This document shows positions 16,303 to 25,697 of a DNA stretch of 64,000 bases, in pieces (the stretch's first letter is position 1; each line of letters begins with the position of its first letter). The notes beneath the pieces were generated by a model that did not search any database, was not told where the DNA came from, and saw only the letters and a list, made by a program, of their open reading frames with translations. The stretch is taken from the NCBI GenBank assembly GCA_040766745.1, contig JAXGPX010000003.1:1-64000 (forward strand). Reading direction: 5' to 3'. The position numbers and the translations under genes were made by a program. The stretch comes from JAXGPX01 sp040766745 (lineage in GTDB: Bacteria; Bacillota; Sulfobacillia; Fermentithermobacillales; Fermentithermobacillaceae).

Positions 16303-16866
16303 TCACCAGCTAAAACCGTCTTCTAAGAGAATTTTTTTCAATGCCTGACGTCCACGGTATAGCCTGTTCTTGATCACGGTCGCTTTCATACCGGTTATCT
16401 CTGAAATTTCGTTGATTGACAGCCCTTCTACGTGGAACAAAATTATGAGTTCCCTGTATCCGTCCTTAAGTTTGTTCACCGCTTGTTTCAATGTTTCTCT
16501 AAGTTCCTTGTTTTCATAAATTTGGTCAGGGGCCGGCTCCTCGCTTGAAACCCTTGCCCTAGTAATCTCATTTCCATCAAGGGACTCCTCAGGTAAGCTT
16601 CGTCCGATTTTTCGTCCCCTGTCTGCGCACAAATTCCATGTAATCCTGTAGACCCAGGGCAAGAAAGGTTTCCCCAGTTGGAAAGAAGGAATTCCACGGA
16701 AAACCCTTAAGAAAGCCTCCTGGGTAATATCCATTGCATCTTCCCGATTTCCTGTTAACCGGTAAGCCAGGTTATATACATTGCGGTGATACTTCGTTAC
16801 AAGGTCACTAAAAGCCTCATGATCACCGCTTTGGACTTTCTCGATAGTATCTGTATCTTGTTTCAG
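16303..16866 (-). CDS. ECF-type RNA polymerase sigma factor, apparent CTG start
   Basis: Group 4 (ECF) sigma factor of 187 residues when started at CTG 16866. Region 2 reads FSDLVTKYHRNVYNLAYRLTGNREDAMDITQEAFLRVFRG; the WVYRITWNLCADRGRK motif and a region 4 helix-turn-helix (YRELIILFHVEGLSINEI, MKATVIKNRLYRGRQALKK) follow. No ATG, GTG or TTG lies in frame between the upstream stop and ATG 16734, and starting at 16734 would delete half of region 2. The CTG at 16866 is preceded by GGGAGG at 8 nt, so I take it as the start. It heads an operon with its anti-sigma factor, PspC and LiaF-like proteins. Confidence 0.85.
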   Translation of the reverse strand: MKQDTDTIEKVQSGDHEAFSDLVTKYHRNVYNLAYRLTGNREDAMDITQEAFLRVFRGIPSFQLGKPFLPWVYRITWNLCADRGRKIGRSLPEESLDGNEITRARVSSEEPAPDQIYENKELRETLKQAVNKLKDGYRELIILFHVEGLSINEISEITGMKATVIKNRLYRGRQALKKILLEDGFSW

Positions 16867-17069
16867 AAAGAAAGCCTCCCAGACATAACCGGCTTTTCTC
16901 TTTATAGAAGGAATACGCCGGAGTAGTTGTTTAGGTCACAAAACAAGGCTGTCTAGCCACCAAACAGCATACTACAAAATACTACTGTATAGGATGTTTG
17001 TCCTTCTAGTGGGGTTTGTTTGATCTAGTGCTGCCTACAATGGCCTTGATGACCGTTTATCCGAGCACT

Positions 17070-18101
17070 TTACCCAAGTCCTTTTGCAAGAGTATCCTTG
17101 ATTATCTTGTCAACCCACAAAGACCGTTTCTCCCACGAGTTCCTCTCTGCCCAGGACTTGAACCGTTTCGATAGGCCAGGATTAGCAGTCGAATCAGCCA
17201 GAGCCTTCTCAAGCATATCTGCAAATTCTGCTGCAGTATTTGCTATTCTGGTTAAAGGACACATAGCCACTTCATAGATAGGAGATGATACAACAGGCTT
17301 TCCACAGGCGAGGTATTCGTACAACTTGATCGGGCTTGAATATTTGGTCATCTCACTAAGTTGAAAAGGTATTATCCCTACGTCGAAGTGGTTTACATAA
17401 CGTGCAAGTTCTTCAAACGGTTTTTCTTTTATGAAGAAAATATTTTGCCCATAGGGCAGCTTATCTTTGGTGATGTTCAGCAAGGGCCCTATAAATACAA
17501 AGTTCCAGCGTGGAAGCCTCCTGGCAACATGATAGACCAGGTTCCAGTCAATCCAGGACGCAAGGGCTCCGTGAAAACCTGCAACAGGGCCGGGCCTCTG
17601 TGGGAAATCCCTGGGCCTGAGCCCTGAAATCTGAAACGCTTCGTAGTCGGCACCGTTTGGTACGTAATATACATTCGGATGGATGTTCCTGTATTTCTCG
17701 TACAAAAGGTAGCTGGCCGCGAACACAAGGGAAGCCTTGGAAAAAGCCCCGTCCAATCCCGGTTTCCAGTACTCAAACTCCTCTGTAGGTTCGTCACACA
17801 AATCAAAAACAAGGAGTTCTTCTCCATAAATTCCACCGGCCAGGCGGTGATGGTCTGGTAATGTAATCCACAAAACAACCGGACTCTGGGGCTGCACCAC
17901 TGCTGGATTAGCATCCCGGCTCAAGACCGAGAGTCCGGGTTCAACTTCGTTTACAGGTGATTTTCGTCCCGAGGTACCGGGATCATGGTACACGCACTTA
18001 TGGCCCAATCTTGCCAGATAGCGCAGCATCTGGTGGGGCCGTTGCCTGAGCCTGTGCCAGGGTATGGTAGGAGGGTAGAAAATTGTTGCCACAAAACTCA
18101 C
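17070..18101 (-). CDS. Glycosyltransferase, GT4-like
   Basis: A 343-residue soluble glycosyltransferase of the GT-B type. The N-terminus has the WHRLRQRPHQMLRYLARLGH pattern common in family 4 enzymes acting on surface polysaccharides. The C-terminal nucleotide-sugar domain shows VDFGVIPF-like HFDVGIIPFQLSEMTKYSSP and the conserved KLYEYLACGKPVVSSPI with its Glu. It starts at GTG 18101 behind AAGG, and ends about 200 nt upstream of the ECF operon on the same strand. The sugar donor and acceptor cannot be read from the sequence. Confidence 0.87.
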   Translation of the reverse strand: MSFVATIFYPPTIPWHRLRQRPHQMLRYLARLGHKCVYHDPGTSGRKSPVNEVEPGLSVLSRDANPAVVQPQSPVVLWITLPDHHRLAGGIYGEELLVFDLCDEPTEEFEYWKPGLDGAFSKASLVFAASYLLYEKYRNIHPNVYYVPNGADYEAFQISGLRPRDFPQRPGPVAGFHGALASWIDWNLVYHVARRLPRWNFVFIGPLLNITKDKLPYGQNIFFIKEKPFEELARYVNHFDVGIIPFQLSEMTKYSSPIKLYEYLACGKPVVSSPIYEVAMCPLTRIANTAAEFADMLEKALADSTANPGLSKRFKSWAERNSWEKRSLWVDKIIKDTLAKGLG

Positions 18102-18336
18102 CCCTTAACCTTTTGCCTGTTGAATTGCGGCTGTACTGGGCGCCTGCTACAAGTTGCCTGTGCTCCACAGCCGGCCTGGAAATGCTCAAATAGCTGCCTG
18201 ACGGCTGGGCCCTAGTACAGGCAATTCAAGGGCTAATATATGGGTATGCCACAGGGGTGGCTTTTGTTCGATACCGCTACTGAACTGAGCCGGCATCACA
18301 TAGGCATTGCATAGATTTTTTCGGTGCTGCTTGGCC

Positions 18337-19791
18337 CTACACCCTGATCTTCTGCCACTTGTCGCTTCGCCAGCGCAGCATCATTAGGACGGCTCTTACA
18401 GTCCAGTCCACTGCCATAGCTATCCAGGCTCCTTCCAGGCCCATTCCAAGCCGCCTTATTAGAAGGAGCGCCAAACCTACTCTCAGGCCCCAGGCTCCGG
18501 CTAACGTCATCCCCAAAACTGCCCTGGTATCCCCCGCCCCTCGCAAGGCGCCTCCCATGACGAATCCTATTGATTCAGGAATTTGTGTATATGCCATGAT
18601 CCTCATAGTCAAGTATGCATATGGGAACACCCTGGCGTCATCGGTAAAGATTTTCATGAATCCAACCGGGAAAAGAAAGAACAGCACCCCCATACCTGTC
18701 ATTGCAATCCCAGCCATCTTCCAGCATTCAATGGCAGATACTTTTGCTGCATGAGGCTGCTTTGCACCAAGATTCTGCCCAACCATAGTAGAAGCCGCTG
18801 TCGAAAACCCAAAGGCCGGCATGTAGGACATGGATTCAGCATTGAGGCTTATTACGTGGGCTGCGTATGGAACCATGCCAAGAGACGCCACAGTCCGGGC
18901 ATAAATCATAGACGCAGTAGACATTACCATTCTTTCGAGGGCTGCCGGAAACCCAATGGCCAAAATCCGCTTGATTAGCGGAAAATCAAGTTTCATAGTC
19001 TCTTTGAACCCACGCCATTTGAAATGAATAATGCTCTTAGGCCTGTTTGCAGCATAGAACATGGCAGCAAATGCGAACAGCCTGGCAATGCTGGTGGCCA
19101 AAGCAGCACCTGCCTCTTCCATTCTGGGAGCGCCAAGATTTCCCCATATGAAGACCCAGTTAAGAAATACGTTCAGTATGTTGGCCACGGCGTTTATCAG
19201 CATAGGGGTACGGGTATCCCCTGCGCCTCTCAACGACCCTCCCATTATGAAAGAGGACAGCATAAACGGAGCGCCAGGAATAAGCCACCTAAAGTAGTTT
19301 GTTCCGCTGGATAGGGCCTTAGCATCTGCTCCCATAACAGATATTACTTTGGGTGCATACACCCATCCTGGAACTACCATGAGCGCAGCCAGGCCCAGGC
19401 CAAGAATCAACGCTTGAAACGCTGCCCTGGAAGCAGTGTCTCTGTCACCTGCCCCAACTGACCTAGCAACAAGGACTGTATTTCCCATGGCAATACCGCC
19501 GAAAACGCCGTTGACAAGCATCATTGGTTGAAAGCTAAGAGAAATGCCCGCCACAACTTCGGCTCCGAGCCTGCCAACCATCGCTGAGTCAACCATGTGA
19601 GTAAGCATTGAAAGGATCTGCTCAATTATCACAGGCCATGCAAGCATTAGAATGGCTCGCCGCACTTTGGGACGGGATTCCATATCTTCCGGAGGTAGAA
19701 TTGCCTTGGATTTGAAATTCTCAGCCTCTGCCGCCCTGGCCTCTGCCACCTGGGCCTCTGCCACCCGGGCATTGTCCTTTTTCTGAATCAA
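18337..19791 (-). CDS. MATE-family multidrug/cation exporter
   Basis: A 484-residue, roughly twelve-helix exporter that uses Na+ or H+ gradients. Typical signatures are LAWPVIIEQILSMLTHMVDSAMVG, GISLSFQPMMLVNGVFGG, and the internally repeated SLRGAGDTRTPM / ALRGAGDTRAVLG motifs in the two halves. The cytoplasmic N-terminus contains a short Ala-Glu repeat (AEAQVAEARAAEAE) not expected in the family. The start is TTG 19791, about 9 nt after a GGAAGGAG site. It stands alone on its strand with a long non-coding stretch upstream. Confidence 0.93.
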   Translation of the reverse strand: MIQKKDNARVAEAQVAEARAAEAENFKSKAILPPEDMESRPKVRRAILMLAWPVIIEQILSMLTHMVDSAMVGRLGAEVVAGISLSFQPMMLVNGVFGGIAMGNTVLVARSVGAGDRDTASRAAFQALILGLGLAALMVVPGWVYAPKVISVMGADAKALSSGTNYFRWLIPGAPFMLSSFIMGGSLRGAGDTRTPMLINAVANILNVFLNWVFIWGNLGAPRMEEAGAALATSIARLFAFAAMFYAANRPKSIIHFKWRGFKETMKLDFPLIKRILAIGFPAALERMVMSTASMIYARTVASLGMVPYAAHVISLNAESMSYMPAFGFSTAASTMVGQNLGAKQPHAAKVSAIECWKMAGIAMTGMGVLFFLFPVGFMKIFTDDARVFPYAYLTMRIMAYTQIPESIGFVMGGALRGAGDTRAVLGMTLAGAWGLRVGLALLLIRRLGMGLEGAWIAMAVDWTVRAVLMMLRWRSDKWQKIRV

Positions 19792-20194
19792 AGCGTCCGC
19801 TCCTTCCGTGTTAATGCTACATGACCTGCAGGATCAATGACTCAGTGCTGTGTTGGCAGGTATTACAGGTATTGGCGGTAAAGCAGTATGCACGAAATTT
19901 CTCTGCCTGCTGCGATACAGTCTTGTATCAATCTTATTTAATTCTAGCCACGAAACAATTATATTTCAAGCTGTCGGATAGTAGTCTGTTACAGGACAGT
20001 GATATGGCCACCTGCGGACTGGGAAAATGATGAGAGGAGAAGACATTTTTTCAGCACAAAAGAAACACTGAAAGTTTACGTCATGGGACAAGTATTGCAG
20101 GGGAAATCCACAATCGAGCCGGCAGCTGAGCATCTTGGCCCAAAAGGCTCAACCACAAAATAATTCGCACCCCCTCCAAACTAAGAGCATTATT
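19792..20194. other. Non-coding stretch upstream of the repeat array
   Basis: About 400 bp between the MATE gene start and the repeat array. A 69-codon reading frame at 19821-20030 has no ribosome site or recognisable content. I see no clear RNA gene or strong promoter here apart from what MATE must use. Confidence 0.5.
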
Positions 20195-20510
20195 GGCCCC
20201 AAACCGGCCAGGTTTCAGCCTAACCCGGTACCAGAATCGACCACCTTCGGACTAAACCTGGTATCAAAACCCGCCAGGTTCCAGCCAAACATGGCACTAG
20301 AATCGACCACCTCAGCCCAAATTCAGGAAAACAGCCCCCGTTTTTGCTCTCACGAAGGCCTTACTGGCCCCAAAACCGGCCAGGTTTCAGTGAAACCCGG
20401 TACCAGAATCGACCACCTTCAGCCCAAACCTGGTATCAAAACCCGCCAGGTCTCAACCAGACCTGGTACTAGAATCAACCAGCTAGTGCGAGTACCGGTA
20501 TCAAGATCGA
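20195..20510. repeat. Imperfect tandem repeat, four units of about 66 bp
   Basis: Four diverged units with landmarks CCGCCAGGTTTCAG / CCCGGTACCAGAATCGACCACC / AAACCTGGTATCAAA. Units 1-2 and 3-4 form two pairs separated by an unrelated insertion of about 40 bp near 20325-20365. Each unit contains facing CCAGGTTT and AAACCTGG elements. The frame that reads through the array (20135-20704) looks like repeat-derived noise. Confidence 0.85.
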
Positions 20511-20582
20511 CGATTCCCACTACAGAAGGAGACATTTTCACAGTCCAGTTATGGCATTCTAAGGTGACAGAATTACAGTTGG

Positions 20583-20611
20583 TTGACAGCTGTTTGATAG
20601 TAGCCTTACAA
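20583..20611 (+). promoter_or_regulatory. Candidate promoter for the first D-aminoacylase gene
   Basis: A perfect -35 hexamer TTGACA at 20583-20588 is followed after 17 bp by a weak -10 (TTACAA). It lies about 80 nt upstream of the start codon. Confidence 0.4.
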
Positions 20612-20691
20612 GGATTCAAAGGCACGGGACTAGAAATATTCCATATCCCTAGGTACATTATTGGCCGTCAAATCCACAAGGAGGATAGGTT

Positions 20692-22359
20692 ATGCTGGAC
20701 CTAATACTGAAAAACGGAACCGTAATCGACGGTACAGGCAGAACACGATTTGAAGCCGACCTTGGCATATCCAAAGGAAAAGTGGTTTCTATCGGAAACT
20801 TGAGTCAGGCAAAGGCCAAGAAGATAATTGACATATCAAATATGGTAGTGTGTCCTGGCTTTATAGACATGCATTCCCACTCAGACCTTTCCATACTCGC
20901 CCACAAGAAAGCCACCGGCTCAATTTCCCAGGGGATCACCACAGAAGTAGCAGGAAGCTGCGGCTGGTCTCTGGCTCCATGCAAAGAGGAAACAAGAAGC
21001 AGTGTGCTTGAACGACTGATTAAGGGCCTTATCGACGAAAAAACTTTCGACAGCATGCCATGGAATTGGAATTCTTTCGGCGAGTACCTGGATGCAGTCG
21101 AAGCCGCAGGAACCGGAGTGAACCTGGTTCCTCAGGTAGGCCAAAGCCTGATTCGCGCCCATGTGGTTGGGACTGAAAACAGAAAAGCAACGACCGGAGA
21201 ACTCAGGGCTATGAAAGTAATTCTGGAACAAGCTCTTGAAGAAGGTGCCTGGGGAATGTCCACTGGAAGGAGCTACAAACCAGGTGGCTCAGCCCCTACT
21301 GAGGAAATCGTAGAATTGGCTAAGGTGCTGGCAAAGCACGACGCCATATACGCTTCACATATGAAGAGTGAAGGCGACACGCTTTTTGAGGCAGTGGAAG
21401 AAGTAGTAAGGATAGCAGAGGAATCAGGAGTAAGGGCAGAGATATCGCACCACAAAGCAGTTGGCAAGAAGAACTTTGGAAAAGTTAATAAGAGCCTTGA
21501 TATGATAGACGAAGCAAGGCGAAAAGGCCTCCGGATCACTGTTGACCTCTATCCATATGAATTTGCCCAGGTAAGCGCTTTTATCAGACTACTACCCTGG
21601 GAACTATGGGAGCACCTTGAGGCTGTGGGCCAGCCCAACCAGGCCAAAGACGGCAAACCCAATGCAAAGCGCAAATCAAGGCCAGTGTTTCCGTCCAGTG
21701 AAGAAATCCAGGGAAAACTAAAAACCCCTGACATAGTCGAAAAGATAATGTCCTATCCCGAACTGGCCATGACTTTGGAACGAGTCAAAAACTACACCGT
21801 AATCAAATCGCCATCTGTACCTGACCTGGAAGGCAGGATCCTTGGAGAATACGCCGAGGAGAAACGGCTTGACCTTGCTAATTTTGTTATACGGCTTTTG
21901 GCGGCAGACGGATTCTCAGTCCATGCAGCCTGGCCAATCAGTATCGATGATGTCCATACAGTGATAAAAGCTCCATTCGCCTCTGTGGGAACCGATGCCT
22001 TCACCCTTGACAGACGCATAACCGAAGCCCCAATTCACCCAAGGCATTTCGGGACATTTCCACGGGTGGTAGGGCGGTTTGTCAGGAAAGACAACCTGTT
22101 TTCCCTGGAAGAAGCAATCAGGAAATGTACAGGGTTCCCTGCAAAAGCCATGGGAATACCTGAAAGGGGGCTTGTCGAAATCGGGTACTGGGCTGACCTT
22201 GTAGTGTTTAACCCTGAAACGTTCATAGACACGGCCACCGGCAAGGAGCCATATAACCCTCCGGCCGGCCTTGAGTACGTGATTGTAAACGGAAAAGTAG
22301 CCTTGGAAAAGGGAAAACATACTCCTGTGTTTTCCGGAAAGGTCCTCAGGCGAAAATAG
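20692..22359 (+). CDS. N-acyl-D-amino-acid deacylase (D-aminoacylase family)
   Basis: A metal-dependent amidohydrolase that cleaves N-acyl-D-amino acids or D-containing peptides. The 555-residue protein has the amidohydrolase start ILKNGTVIDGTG, the first metal motif GFIDMHSHSDLS, a cysteine ligand in VAGSCGWSLAP, further histidines in YASHMKSEGD and EISHHKAVG, and a late Asp in VGTDAFTLD. An Arg/Lys-rich insertion (about 310-335) is unusual. ATG 20692 is preceded by an AGGAGGATAGGTT site. It is convergent with the AlaX gene and shares a terminator hairpin. A second family member is encoded at 25811-27391. Confidence 0.92.
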   Translation: MLDLILKNGTVIDGTGRTRFEADLGISKGKVVSIGNLSQAKAKKIIDISNMVVCPGFIDMHSHSDLSILAHKKATGSISQGITTEVAGSCGWSLAPCKEETRSSVLERLIKGLIDEKTFDSMPWNWNSFGEYLDAVEAAGTGVNLVPQVGQSLIRAHVVGTENRKATTGELRAMKVILEQALEEGAWGMSTGRSYKPGGSAPTEEIVELAKVLAKHDAIYASHMKSEGDTLFEAVEEVVRIAEESGVRAEISHHKAVGKKNFGKVNKSLDMIDEARRKGLRITVDLYPYEFAQVSAFIRLLPWELWEHLEAVGQPNQAKDGKPNAKRKSRPVFPSSEEIQGKLKTPDIVEKIMSYPELAMTLERVKNYTVIKSPSVPDLEGRILGEYAEEKRLDLANFVIRLLAADGFSVHAAWPISIDDVHTVIKAPFASVGTDAFTLDRRITEAPIHPRHFGTFPRVVGRFVRKDNLFSLEEAIRKCTGFPAKAMGIPERGLVEIGYWADLVVFNPETFIDTATGKEPYNPPAGLEYVIVNGKVALEKGKHTPVFSGKVLRRK

Positions 22360-22374
22360 CGTTTATATGTGTGA

Positions 22375-22425
22375 TTATGCCGGCCACTGATACAAGTGAA
22401 GTGCATTTTTCATTGGCCGGCATAA
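22375..22425. terminator. Bidirectional terminator hairpin
   Basis: A perfect 12-bp inverted repeat (TTATGCCGGCCA / TGGCCGGCATAA) with a 27-nt loop lies in the 73-bp gap between two convergent genes. A-rich and T-rich flanks suit either direction. Confidence 0.75.
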
Positions 22426-22432
22426 GTTTGAG

Positions 22433-23872
22433 TCAAGTTTCTAGTACACCCACAACATCTGCGATATCTCTTAAGATTTCTTCCTCGTCCATGCCCAAAG
22501 GTTTTTTTGAGCCCATCTGGGCAAGTCCGGGAGTCCCACCGCCTCTAAGGCCCCACTTCTGGGCTAATCTTGAAACTACCAAAGAGGCATTTTTATCAGG
22601 GGAAACGTCGAAACCCTTTTTGAGCCTGGCCTCTTTACTCTTACATCCAGGGGCGTCCCCAGAATCTTTGTTGTCATTTGCCGGCGATGCAGCAACCAGT
22701 GAAAACTGGGGGTCCACTGAAAACAGCACAACCATTTTGCCTGTAAGATCTCCTATGGCTTTGGCCATGTATCTGAGCTCAGCCGGCTGCTTTCCGCCGC
22801 AATGCCGAACAGCAAAACCCCGCTTTTGGCCCGGCTGGCCCTCCTCACCCTCCTGCGTATACAAGACTCTGTGACCATCTGATCCCATAATGCACTCATC
22901 AATATCAACTGACTGAATCTCCCGGGCAATGCTTTCAATCTCGTATTCCATAAGTTCCTTCTTCAACCGGCCTGTTTCTTTGTCCAAATCAGCCACCTTC
23001 TGAGACAGTAAAACTACCGCCTGAGAAAGATCCTGATAACCTACTGAAAGAGCCCTGGCCGTATCTCCGAGTATTCTTTCCTTTTCCCTGAGATCCAAGA
23101 GTGCCCGCTTTCCACATCTGAAGAGCACCCTGACTCCGCCATGGGACCTGTCCAACTGGTTTACCTTGATGATACCAACCTCGCCTGTAGAATGTACGTG
23201 AGTTCCTCCGCAAGCACAAGCATCGAAATCCCCTGCATAAATAATTCTCACAGCCCCGGACTCAGTTGGAATTCGCCTGCGAATCTTGTCAGGCACCTGA
23301 TGCTGTTCAAATTCCTTGACTTGAACCGGAAGGTTCCTGAAAACGATTTGGTTGGCCAGATCCTCTACCGCAGCTAGACAGCTGTCGTCAATCGAGGAGA
23401 CATCAAGATCTATCGAAACATAATCTTTACCCAGGTGGAACCCGACTGTGCCGGCGCCGCATATTTCTTCGAATGCCCGTGAAAGGATGTGCTGGCCTGT
23501 GTGCTGCTGCATAAAGTCAAACCTGCGTTCCCAGTCAATTTCGCCGTGAACCGTCTGGCCTTTTCCAAACCCATGGCTGCAGTTGGCCAGGACATGGATA
23601 ATCCGGCCATCCTGTTCGAATACATTGCTGACTTGATACTCGGAGCCGGCGTCATGGCAGCAACCGGGTATTCTCTGCAGGCAATCCTCCCGGAGCAAGA
23701 CGTCAGGGACAATCACCCCATAGTCACAAGGCTGCCCTCCTCCTTCGGGGTAAAATAGAGTCGCATCGAGAACCAGAAACAACCGGCCATCATCTTGCCA
23801 AACGTCAGTTACCGTGGCTGAAAAACCCGTGTCGTATGGCCTTTCCCAATAAAGCCTAATCGTTTTATCCAA
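22433..23872 (-). CDS. AlaX-type alanyl-tRNA editing protein with DHHA1 domain
   Basis: A freestanding trans-editing enzyme that removes wrongly attached amino acids (Ser or Gly) from tRNA-Ala. The 479-residue protein has an N-terminal beta-barrel region with LDATLFYPEGGGQPCDYG, the zinc-binding editing core QQHTGQHILSRAF and CACGGTHVHSTGEVG, a coiled-coil linker, and a C-terminal DHHA1-like domain with a glycine-rich GGTPGLAQMGSK loop. This matches the long AlaX form. Start TTG 23872 follows GAGGG. It is divergent from the DUF1614 gene across a 308-bp gap. Confidence 0.92.
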   Translation of the reverse strand: MDKTIRLYWERPYDTGFSATVTDVWQDDGRLFLVLDATLFYPEGGGQPCDYGVIVPDVLLREDCLQRIPGCCHDAGSEYQVSNVFEQDGRIIHVLANCSHGFGKGQTVHGEIDWERRFDFMQQHTGQHILSRAFEEICGAGTVGFHLGKDYVSIDLDVSSIDDSCLAAVEDLANQIVFRNLPVQVKEFEQHQVPDKIRRRIPTESGAVRIIYAGDFDACACGGTHVHSTGEVGIIKVNQLDRSHGGVRVLFRCGKRALLDLREKERILGDTARALSVGYQDLSQAVVLLSQKVADLDKETGRLKKELMEYEIESIAREIQSVDIDECIMGSDGHRVLYTQEGEEGQPGQKRGFAVRHCGGKQPAELRYMAKAIGDLTGKMVVLFSVDPQFSLVAASPANDNKDSGDAPGCKSKEARLKKGFDVSPDKNASLVVSRLAQKWGLRGGGTPGLAQMGSKKPLGMDEEEILRDIADVVGVLET

Positions 23873-24072
23873 AGTTTTTATCCCTCGTTATGTAAGTGTC
23901 CTTCCAAAACCTGCAAACTCATTAATCGTTCTGCAATTCCCGGTGGTTCCAGTTTGCCGTAAACATTCTACACTACATTAAAATGTTGAGCACACTGTAG
24001 CCAAGTAAGAAATCTCTGCGTCTTGAAATGCCTTGTTGTTTGCATATATCCTATAATTAGGTCAAGTAATCG

Positions 24073-24147
24073 GGTGTGGCAGAGAAGGTGGCTCTGGCAC
24101 AGAGTAGAGCCCGGGCCTGATTGCCGTGAAAACCGGCCGGTTACACC
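24073..24147 (+). ncRNA. Candidate structured 5' leader of the DUF1614 gene
   Basis: The 308-bp gap between AlaX and DUF1614 contains a possible folded leader. GGTGT (24073-24077) can close on ACACC (24143-24147). Inside are a hairpin formed by GGCTCT...AGAGCC and a second GGCC...GGCC pairing. A TATAAT-like -10 lies just upstream near 24050. It does not match a riboswitch class that I can recognise, and the fold is only by eye. Confidence 0.3.
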
Positions 24148-24180
24148 AATAAAATACTTTCGTGTGAAGGAAGGATTAGA

Positions 24181-24828
24181 TTGCTACCCTTACACATATT
24201 GATCATGCTCGTTCTAGGAATTCCTGCCCTGTTCTTCCTGCTCTACCTTAACGTAGCCGCGCTCTCCTTCGAAGCCCTTGGCCTTTCACCGCAGGGAGCT
24301 TTCATGGTGTTTGCGTTGTCGCTCATAGGCAGCATTATCAACATACCCATCAAGAGGGAACGAATCGTCAGGCAGCAACCTATCCCTACCCTGTTCTCAA
24401 TGTTGTTCTATTACCCACCTGTTATTCAGGAACAGGTTCTGGCAATAAACTTTGGAGGCGCAGTAGTACCATTGGTTTTTAGCCTGTATCTTCTGCCCAG
24501 GGCCCCGTTTGTCCAGGTTGCCCTGGCCACTGCAGCAGTATCTATCGTATGCTACCTTGTGGCCCGGCCAGTGCCTGGAAGAGGCATTCTCATGCCTGCC
24601 ATGGTGCCTCCCCTTGCGGCTGCGCTGTCAGCCATGGTCTTTGCCAGAACTAATCCCGGAGTAGCCGCTTACATTTCGGGTACAGTGGGCACTTTGATAG
24701 GAGCAGACCTAATGCACCTTGACGACATGCGGCATACAGGCCCTGGAGTTCTTTCCATAGGCGGTGCCGGAGTATATGACGGCATCTTTCTTGCAGGGTT
24801 GATTGCGGCTTTTCTTGCCTCCAAGTAG
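24181..24828 (+). CDS. DUF1614-family membrane protein
   Basis: A 215-residue integral membrane protein of about six helices. It begins with a hydrophobic segment (LPLHILIMLVLGIPALFFLL), continues with SLIGSIINIPIKRE, RPVPGRGILMPAMVPPLAA and VGTLIGADLMHLDDM, and ends with SIGGAGVYDGIFLAGLIAAF. These match DUF1614, whose function is unknown. The TTG start at 24181 is well placed behind GGAAGGA. It precedes the ThiF/MoeB gene by about 100 bp in the same direction. Confidence 0.85.
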   Translation: MLPLHILIMLVLGIPALFFLLYLNVAALSFEALGLSPQGAFMVFALSLIGSIINIPIKRERIVRQQPIPTLFSMLFYYPPVIQEQVLAINFGGAVVPLVFSLYLLPRAPFVQVALATAAVSIVCYLVARPVPGRGILMPAMVPPLAAALSAMVFARTNPGVAAYISGTVGTLIGADLMHLDDMRHTGPGVLSIGGAGVYDGIFLAGLIAAFLASK

Positions 24829-24926
24829 ATACAGAACACAGGTGTTTTGGTTGGGGCCGCCGTAGATCGAGCCAGACATTCCTGCTAGGACAATTTGTTT
24901 GTGCCACTTAAACGGAGGGATATACA

Positions 24927-25697
24927 GTGCGCCAAGATCAGGATAAGCGTTATGCCAGGCAAATCATGGTTCCCCAAGTCGGCCCTGAAGGCCAGGCCCT
25001 TCTAAGTACGAAAAGAGTGCTTATCGCAGGTGCCGGCGGACTGGGTACTCCATGTGCAGCGTATCTCGCCGGCGCCGGGATCGGGCATATTGCGATACTA
25101 GATAGCGATGTTGTATCTTTGTCAAACCTCCCCAGGCAAATTCTTTACACTATGCACGACATAGGCAAAGAAAAAGCAAAAGTTCTGGCAGAAAAACTTG
25201 CAGCAGCAAACGATGGGGTGAGCATTGTCCCCATGGTTCAAAGCATAACCCAGGAAAACGTCTCAAACACCATAGAAAGCTTTGATGTAGTTATTTCATG
25301 TGTAGATAATTTGGAAACAAGATATGTCCTAAACCAGGCATGCATTAGCAGTGGAATTCCTATGATAGAAGGTGCAATTTCAGGATTTACCGGCATGGTA
25401 ACTACCATCGTGCCTGGCCAAGGCCCGTGCTACCAATGTATTTTCCCGAAAAAGCTTGTTCCGGTTCAAGAATCAATCGGAGTCCTGGGCCCAACCCCAG
25501 GAGTTACAGGTTCAATTCAAGCAGCAGAAGCCTTGAAACTGCTTCTGGGCAAAGGCTTGCTTCTTGCAGGCAGACTCCTGCTGCTTGATCTCCTATCAGG
25601 TGATTTCCGCATTGTTACAGTCAAAAATGATCCTTGTTGCCCTATCTGCGGCAAAAATACCCAGTCCCCACCAGGTGACCCATACAAAAACCGTTAG
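24927..25697 (+). CDS. ThiF/MoeB-family adenylyltransferase
   Basis: An E1-like enzyme that adenylates the C-terminal glycine of a small ubiquitin-fold sulfur carrier (ThiS or MoaD type). The 256-residue protein has the nucleotide-binding IAGAGGLGTPCAAYLAGAG loop, ILDSDVVSLSNLPRQILY with the conserved Asp and Asn-x-x-Arg, and two zinc-binding CxxC pairs (CYQC and CPIC). The catalytic-cysteine loop region is present in VVSCVDNLETR-type context (VISCVDNLE). Start GTG 24927 has a GGAGGG site. No sulfur-carrier gene is next to it, so thiamine versus molybdopterin use is open. Confidence 0.9.
   Translation: MRQDQDKRYARQIMVPQVGPEGQALLSTKRVLIAGAGGLGTPCAAYLAGAGIGHIAILDSDVVSLSNLPRQILYTMHDIGKEKAKVLAEKLAAANDGVSIVPMVQSITQENVSNTIESFDVVISCVDNLETRYVLNQACISSGIPMIEGAISGFTGMVTTIVPGQGPCYQCIFPKKLVPVQESIGVLGPTPGVTGSIQAAEALKLLLGKGLLLAGRLLLLDLLSGDFRIVTVKNDPCCPICGKNTQSPPGDPYKNR

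Noticed and set aside
20135..20704. 189-codon frame on the plus strand
   Set aside because: It runs through the 66-bp repeat array, its protein repeats the array, and it has no ribosome site or family.
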